Positions 60,170 through 64,000 of a stretch of 64,000 bases of DNA are shown here, piece by piece. The stretch spans positions 1,736,001-1,800,000 of the forward strand of contig NZ_JAPPRA010000001.1 in assembly GCF_026672375.1 (NCBI RefSeq). The letters run 5' to 3'. The notes beneath the pieces are model-generated. The model was not told the DNA's origin, did not search any database, and saw nothing but the letters and a program-made list of their open reading frames with translations. A program made the translations under genes and the position numbers. The first letter of the stretch is position 1; the number at the start of each line of letters is the position of its first letter. Origin of the DNA: Caulobacter sp. SL161 (GTDB lineage Bacteria > Pseudomonadota > Alphaproteobacteria > Caulobacterales > Caulobacteraceae).

Positions 60170-62347
60170 CTACTCCCCAGGCCGGTACGTCCGCACCGCG
60201 TGCTTCTTGACGTCCTCGGGATAGAAATAGACGTCCCGCAGATTGCCGATCACATAGCGCTGGGCCTGGTCATTGAAGTGCGGCGAGGCGGGGTCACCGC
60301 TCTCGCCGCCCGCCGAGATGGCGCGGGCGCGAACCTTGTCGCCGAACTGCACGACCGCCACGAAGCTGTTGCCCAGCGTGCCGTAGTACTTCTTCGTGCC
60401 CGGCCAGCGCTTAGCCCCGAACGAGGCCAGAGAACCCCACTGGGCCGAGGTGAAGCCCACCGGAAGGCTGGGCTTGCTGTCATCGAAGGTCTGGACGATG
60501 GCGCCGTCATTGCGCTGGAAGCGGTTGATCTCGCCCCACGGTGTCTTCCACGATCCGAAGTCGGCGGTCAGGCGGTCGGAGGCCTCGGCCAGCGCCGCCA
60601 GCTTGTCGGCCGGTGAGAGCTTGTCGGCCATGTAGTCATAGGCGTTGAGGCCCTCGGCCTTGGCGGCCGGCGCGGCCTTGGCCCACATCGCCTCGCCCCA
60701 GAATACGGCCAGGGACGTCTCCGTCGAGCGCGTCGACCACTTGCGGTCCCAGGCGGCCAGGGCGGCGACTTGGGCGGCGACCTTGGCCTTGACCGGATCA
60801 CTGTCAGGCGTCGCCGCATAGGCGGTCTCGAGCGTCGGGATCAGGCGCGAGAAGGCGGTCAGATAGGGATCGTAGGCCTTCTCGATCAGGCCGCCGAGCG
60901 TGAGGTTCTTGACGTCTTTCAGAACGAGTTCGGCGTGCAGCCCGCGCGGGTTTTCCCCGAACGTGTCCATGTACTTCGGGAAGTCCGCCCGCTTGGGGCT
61001 ATAGGGGCCCGCCGCCGTGTAGGGCCAGTTGTTGGTGTTGAAGGTCCAGCCGTTCGGCGGGTTCAGCACATGGGGCGCGTCCTTCAGCGCATGCAGGCCC
61101 TTCCAGTCGGTCGCCGGATTCGAGCCGTCGACGGGCTTGGTGTAGTCGAAGCGATCGTCACGGACCGGGATGAACTGCGGGTGCAGATAGGCGATCTCGC
61201 CCTTGGCGCTGGCGAACAGGGTGTTGTTGGACGAGTTGGCCTTCAGTTCGGCCACCTTCATGAACGCGGCGTAGTCGGTCGCCTTGGTGCGCAGGAACGA
61301 CTGCTGGAGCGCGGCGACCGGCTTGTTCATCAGCGCGATGCTGATCCACTTGCCGCCTTCCTCGCGCACGATGGGACCGCGATGGGTCTTGAAGACGGTG
61401 AACTTGCGTTCGGCCATCGCTCCGTCGGCGGCGCGATAGGGGACGGTGATGACCTCCGTCTTCAACGGCCGAAGCTGGTCGCCGTACTTGTAGAAGCGCT
61501 GGCCGTCCTTCTCGACGATCGTCTCGGCGAACTCGTCGACCACGTCGACGCCGCTGGAGGTGTGCATCCAGCCCGCCTTGGCGTTGAAGCCCTGATAGAT
61601 GAAGAACTGACCCCACGTCGTGGCGCCGTAAGCGTTCAGGCCCTCGCTACTTGAGACCTGCATCTCCGAGCGGAAGAAGAAGCTGGTGTGCGGGTTGATC
61701 AGCAGCATCGCCTCGCCGTCCAGGGTCAGCTTCGGCGCGATGGCGATGCCGTTGGACCCTGTGGGTTCCTTGAACAGCAGGCCTTTCTCGTCGGCGGTCA
61801 TGGCCAGCCGGCGCTTGCCGTAGAAGGCCTCCAACTGGGTCAGCGCCACGCGCTCGATGTCGCCGCCGATGCTGCCTTCCGAGAAGCTCAAGGCCATCCA
61901 GGGCTCGAAGCGCTGGATGACGCGCGGCTTCACGGTCGGGTGGGTGTCCAGATAGTAGTTGAGGCCGTCGGCCCAGGCGTTCATCAGCGCCTTCAGCCAG
62001 GCCGGGCTCTTGGCGTAGTCGGCCTTCAGCACGGCCGGATCGATGAACAGCTTTTGGCGCAGGTCGGCCCAGATGGCCTTCTCGCCTTCGGCCTCGGCGG
62101 TGCGGCCCAGCGAGGTCATGAAATTGGCCTCGACGCGGTTGAAGTCGTCCTCGGCCTGGGCGTAGGCCATGCCGAACACCGCATCGGCGTCGGTCTTGCC
62201 GTGGATATGGGCGATGCCCCAAGTGTCGCGGGTGATTTCCACCTTGGCCGCGCGGGCCTTCAGTCGAGACAGGTCTTCACTCGCCTGCGCCGAGCCTGCG
62301 CAAAGCACGGCGCAAAGCGCCAGGATGCTGACTGAGTAACGACGCAT
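60170..62347 (-). CDS. Penicillin acylase family N-terminal nucleophile hydrolase
   Basis: The 725-aa precursor has a signal peptide (MRRYSVSILALCAVLCAGSAQA) and an alpha subunit region (EITRDTWGIAHIHGKTDADAVFGMAYAQAEDDF). The autoprocessing site is at EPTGSNGIAI, where Ser becomes the N-terminal nucleophile of the beta subunit, and a conserved Asn region follows (NNTLFASAKGEIAYLH). The family hydrolyses amides such as penicillins or acyl-homoserine lactones in the periplasm; the substrate is not evident. Length is normal. Confidence 0.9.
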   Translation of the reverse strand: MRRYSVSILALCAVLCAGSAQASEDLSRLKARAAKVEITRDTWGIAHIHGKTDADAVFGMAYAQAEDDFNRVEANFMTSLGRTAEAEGEKAIWADLRQKLFIDPAVLKADYAKSPAWLKALMNAWADGLNYYLDTHPTVKPRVIQRFEPWMALSFSEGSIGGDIERVALTQLEAFYGKRRLAMTADEKGLLFKEPTGSNGIAIAPKLTLDGEAMLLINPHTSFFFRSEMQVSSSEGLNAYGATTWGQFFIYQGFNAKAGWMHTSSGVDVVDEFAETIVEKDGQRFYKYGDQLRPLKTEVITVPYRAADGAMAERKFTVFKTHRGPIVREEGGKWISIALMNKPVAALQQSFLRTKATDYAAFMKVAELKANSSNNTLFASAKGEIAYLHPQFIPVRDDRFDYTKPVDGSNPATDWKGLHALKDAPHVLNPPNGWTFNTNNWPYTAAGPYSPKRADFPKYMDTFGENPRGLHAELVLKDVKNLTLGGLIEKAYDPYLTAFSRLIPTLETAYAATPDSDPVKAKVAAQVAALAAWDRKWSTRSTETSLAVFWGEAMWAKAAPAAKAEGLNAYDYMADKLSPADKLAALAEASDRLTADFGSWKTPWGEINRFQRNDGAIVQTFDDSKPSLPVGFTSAQWGSLASFGAKRWPGTKKYYGTLGNSFVAVVQFGDKVRARAISAGGESGDPASPHFNDQAQRYVIGNLRDVYFYPEDVKKHAVRTYRPGE

Positions 62348-62439
62348 GACGACCCCCTAAGACCAGGCGCTCCCCGAACCGGTGGGGATCCAAGCCGAGT
62401 TCGGGCGTCAAGGCCAGCCTCTCTGGGCGGTCTGGGAGG

Positions 62440-62964
62440 CTATTGGGGCGGACAGCCTTTGAACTCGCCAACCTTGGAAACCGAAAGGCTGGAGAGATCG
62501 ATACCGCGCAGCGCCTTCATCGAGCTGGCGCCGACGCCGCTGAAGAGGTCCAGCTTGAGACCCTTGATCGCGCCGCCGATGTCCGAGGCGTACCAGTAGC
62601 CGTCGTGCTTCTCGCCGTTCGGCATCGGGAGGCCCACGGTCTCCTTGATGAAGATGACGGTGCGACGGGGAATGACCTTCGGGTCGACGGCGACCGTACG
62701 CATGGCGGCGACCCTGCAGCCCAGCGAGTCGAACGCGCGGATGCCCTTGGCGCCGGCGTGGTACATCGTCGCCTTCATCTTCCACTCGACCGAGCCGGGC
62801 AGGGCGCCGCCGCTCAGAGCGGAGGTGATCAGGTCGCCGAGCGGATCGGAATGGGCGGCGGAGGCCGGCGCGGAGTCCGCCTCAGGGGCGGCTGCGGCGA
62901 TGGCGGGAGCGGCGAACACGGAGATGACCGCGGTGGCCAAAATTCCGGCGAGCTTGCGTCGCAT
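62440..62964 (-). CDS. Exported 3D-domain protein
   Basis: The 174-aa protein has a signal peptide (MRRKLAGILATAVISVFAAPAIAAAA) and a C-terminal 3D domain: TVAVDPKVIPRRTVIFIKE and ASDIGGAIKGLKLDLFSG, where the three conserved Asp of the MltA/resuscitation-factor double-psi barrel are present (VDPK, SDIGG, LDLF). Such domains bind or cleave peptidoglycan, but standalone forms often have no proven activity. It stands alone between the acylase gene and a divergent GST gene. Confidence 0.85.
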   Translation of the reverse strand: MRRKLAGILATAVISVFAAPAIAAAAPEADSAPASAAHSDPLGDLITSALSGGALPGSVEWKMKATMYHAGAKGIRAFDSLGCRVAAMRTVAVDPKVIPRRTVIFIKETVGLPMPNGEKHDGYWYASDIGGAIKGLKLDLFSGVGASSMKALRGIDLSSLSVSKVGEFKGCPPQ

Positions 62965-63161
62965 CGAGGGGATCCTCTTATCGGCGGTCTGTCGGGCGGG
63001 GTCTGGATAGTCCGATCACGGCTCCGTGACAACCCTGTGAGTCGATATCGCGATGGCGAGTCTCGCGCCGTGCGCGAAAAACCGGCATCGATTCAGGGAT
63101 TTGAAACCGGGCCTTGGAGAGTCGATTTGTTCGTTCCCGGGCGTTTTGGAAAGGAACGACC

Positions 63162-63749
63162 ATGGCGTTTCGGATCTATGGCGACTCGATTTCCGGCAAC
63201 TGCCTGAAGGTGAAGTGGACGGCCGATCGGCTCAGCTTGGCCTATGACTGGATCGAGACGAACGTCCTGACCGCCGAGACGCGGACGACGGAGTTCCTGG
63301 CCTTGAACCCCGCCGGCCAGGTCCCGCTGGTCGTGTTCGCGGACGGCCGGCCGCTGGCGCAGTCGAACGCGATCATTTTTCATCTGGCGGAAGGCTCCGA
63401 CCTGATCCCCAGCAGCGCCTTTGATCGGGCGAAGATGCTCGAATGGATGTTCTGGGAGCAGTACAGCCACGAGCCCTACATCGCGGTCGCGCGGTTCCAG
63501 ATGCGTTATCTGGGCAAGCCGGCCGAGAGCCTGGAGCCACGCCTCGTCGAGCGCGGGGCTGCGGCTCTGGCGCGCCTCGAAACACAGCTGAAACAATCGC
63601 GGTTTCTGGTCGGCGACACGCTGACCCTGGCGGATGTCGCCCTGGTGGCCTACACCCGCGTCGCGCACGAGGGCGGGTTCGATCTGTCGCTCTATCCCGC
63701 CGTCTTGGCCTGGGTGAGCCGCGTCGAGGCCGATCTCGGCATAGAATAG
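63162..63749 (+). CDS. Glutathione S-transferase family protein
   Basis: The 195-aa protein begins MAFRIYGDSISGNCLKVKWTADRL, a GST thioredoxin-fold start in which SGNC supplies the catalytic Ser/Cys region. It has LNPAGQVPLVVFADGRPLAQSNAIIFHLAEG with the cis-Pro and the glutathione-binding SNAI motif, and the C-terminal helical domain with TLTLADVALVAYTRVAHEGGFDLSLYPAVLAWVSRV. AAAGGAACG lies upstream of the ATG at 63162. The substrate is unknown. An S1/P1 nuclease gene follows. Confidence 0.92.
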   Translation: MAFRIYGDSISGNCLKVKWTADRLSLAYDWIETNVLTAETRTTEFLALNPAGQVPLVVFADGRPLAQSNAIIFHLAEGSDLIPSSAFDRAKMLEWMFWEQYSHEPYIAVARFQMRYLGKPAESLEPRLVERGAAALARLETQLKQSRFLVGDTLTLADVALVAYTRVAHEGGFDLSLYPAVLAWVSRVEADLGIE

Positions 63750-63767
63750 TCTTCCGGAGCTGAATCC

Positions 63768-64000
63768 TTGCGTCTGTCGTCTAGCCTGAATGTTCTCGCC
63801 CTCGCCGCCGTGCTGGCGGCGCCGGCCACCTCGGCCCTCGCCTGGGGTGCGTCGGGCCACCGTGTGGTCGGCGTCGTCGCGGCCAGCAAGCTGCCGGCGG
63901 ATGTTCCGGCGTTCCTGCGCACCCCGACCGCCATCGCCGCCATCGGCGAATATGCGCGGGAACCGGATCGCTGGAAGGGTTCGGGCAAGGTCCACGGCAC
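63768..64000 (+). CDS. S1/P1 nuclease, N-terminal part (3' end outside window)
   Basis: A TTG at 63768, with CGGAGC about 8 bases upstream, opens a signal peptide (LRLSSSLNVLALAAVLAAPATSALA) followed by the mature start WGASGHRVVGVVAASKLPADVPAF. In S1/P1 nucleases the N-terminal Trp and the following Gly-His contribute to the zinc cluster, so export and processing are expected. The frame is open to the window end. The enzyme would degrade extracellular ssDNA and RNA. Confidence 0.8.
   Translation, partial: MRLSSSLNVLALAAVLAAPATSALAWGASGHRVVGVVAASKLPADVPAFLRTPTAIAAIGEYAREPDRWKGSGKVHG

Overview
The window looks like a chromosomal segment of a Caulobacter species close to C. vibrioides/crescentus. 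The DNA is GC-rich. CckA has the family length of 691 aa with its phospho-histidine at residue 322. RecA has the expected 356 aa and carries a GTTC-N7-GTTC type SOS box. TonB-dependent receptors, Tat-exported enzymes and 4-bp ATGA/GTGA overlaps are common. I cannot assign a species from the sequence alone.

Layout. 1-3.6 kb: end of the flagellar export genes (fliR, flhB) followed by the cell-cycle kinase cckA. 3.6-9.7 kb: small accessory genes (DUF4199 and LuxR membrane proteins, GNAT, SnoaL-like, an exported DUF885 hydrolase, a PAS/EAL protein). 10-11 kb: recA, with an SOS box and an additional dyad. 11.3-12.8 kb: a methyltransferase, mosaic palindromic repeats, and a candidate small RNA with its own promoter, LacI-type operator and terminator. 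12.8-15.4 kb: a three-gene set encoding a RidA-family protein, a c-type cytochrome and a Tat-exported flavin amine oxidase, which reads as one periplasmic amine-dehydrogenation module. 15.6-19.1 kb: GNAT and a TonB receptor. 19.4-20.8 kb: a WYL regulator, very probably DriD (SOS-independent DNA-damage activator), divergent from a small unknown gene. The 18-bp sequence in that divergent region is identical to one upstream of recA. 20.8-23.7 kb: rlmJ, chrA and a membrane-anchored helix-hairpin-helix protein with a PhaR-like palindrome in its promoter. 24-27.8 kb: a flavoprotein/GtrA/polytopic membrane protein operon. 28-33.4 kb: sugar MFS transporter behind a LacI-type operator, a DAACS symporter and a GH3 beta-glucosidase.

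33.7-45.8 kb is the most unusual region. A single 7.4-kb gene encodes a protein of about 2,469 aa made almost entirely of an octapeptide (x-T-Q-V/I/L-x-x-L-S/T). The octads are organised in blocks of 31 (744 bp), with alternate blocks in register at 1,488 bp. It is followed by a GT41/SPINDLY-like O-glycosyltransferase and, overlapping that, a fusion of FkbM methyltransferase, a second methyltransferase-like domain and a DXD glycosyltransferase. I read this as a giant Ser/Thr-rich repeat protein with its own glycosylation enzymes.

45.8-49 kb: a minus-strand acyl-CoA operon (thiolase, acyl-CoA dehydrogenase, hotdog dehydratase) behind an 18-bp near-palindrome. 49-52.4 kb: a TonB receptor followed by a gene whose signal peptide is out of frame with its body. 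Then tRNA-Lys(CTT), an Hpt protein, an AIM24-like protein, chorismate mutase and a LysR regulator. The LysR gene is divergent from the assimilatory sulfate-reduction operon (cobA-type SUMT, DUF2849, sulfite reductase, DUF934, APS/PAPS reductase). The window ends with a penicillin-acylase-family enzyme, a 3D-domain protein, a GST and the start of an S1/P1 nuclease. Mosaic GC-rich palindromic repeats punctuate many gene ends, and one of them has become the C-terminus of the SUMT protein.
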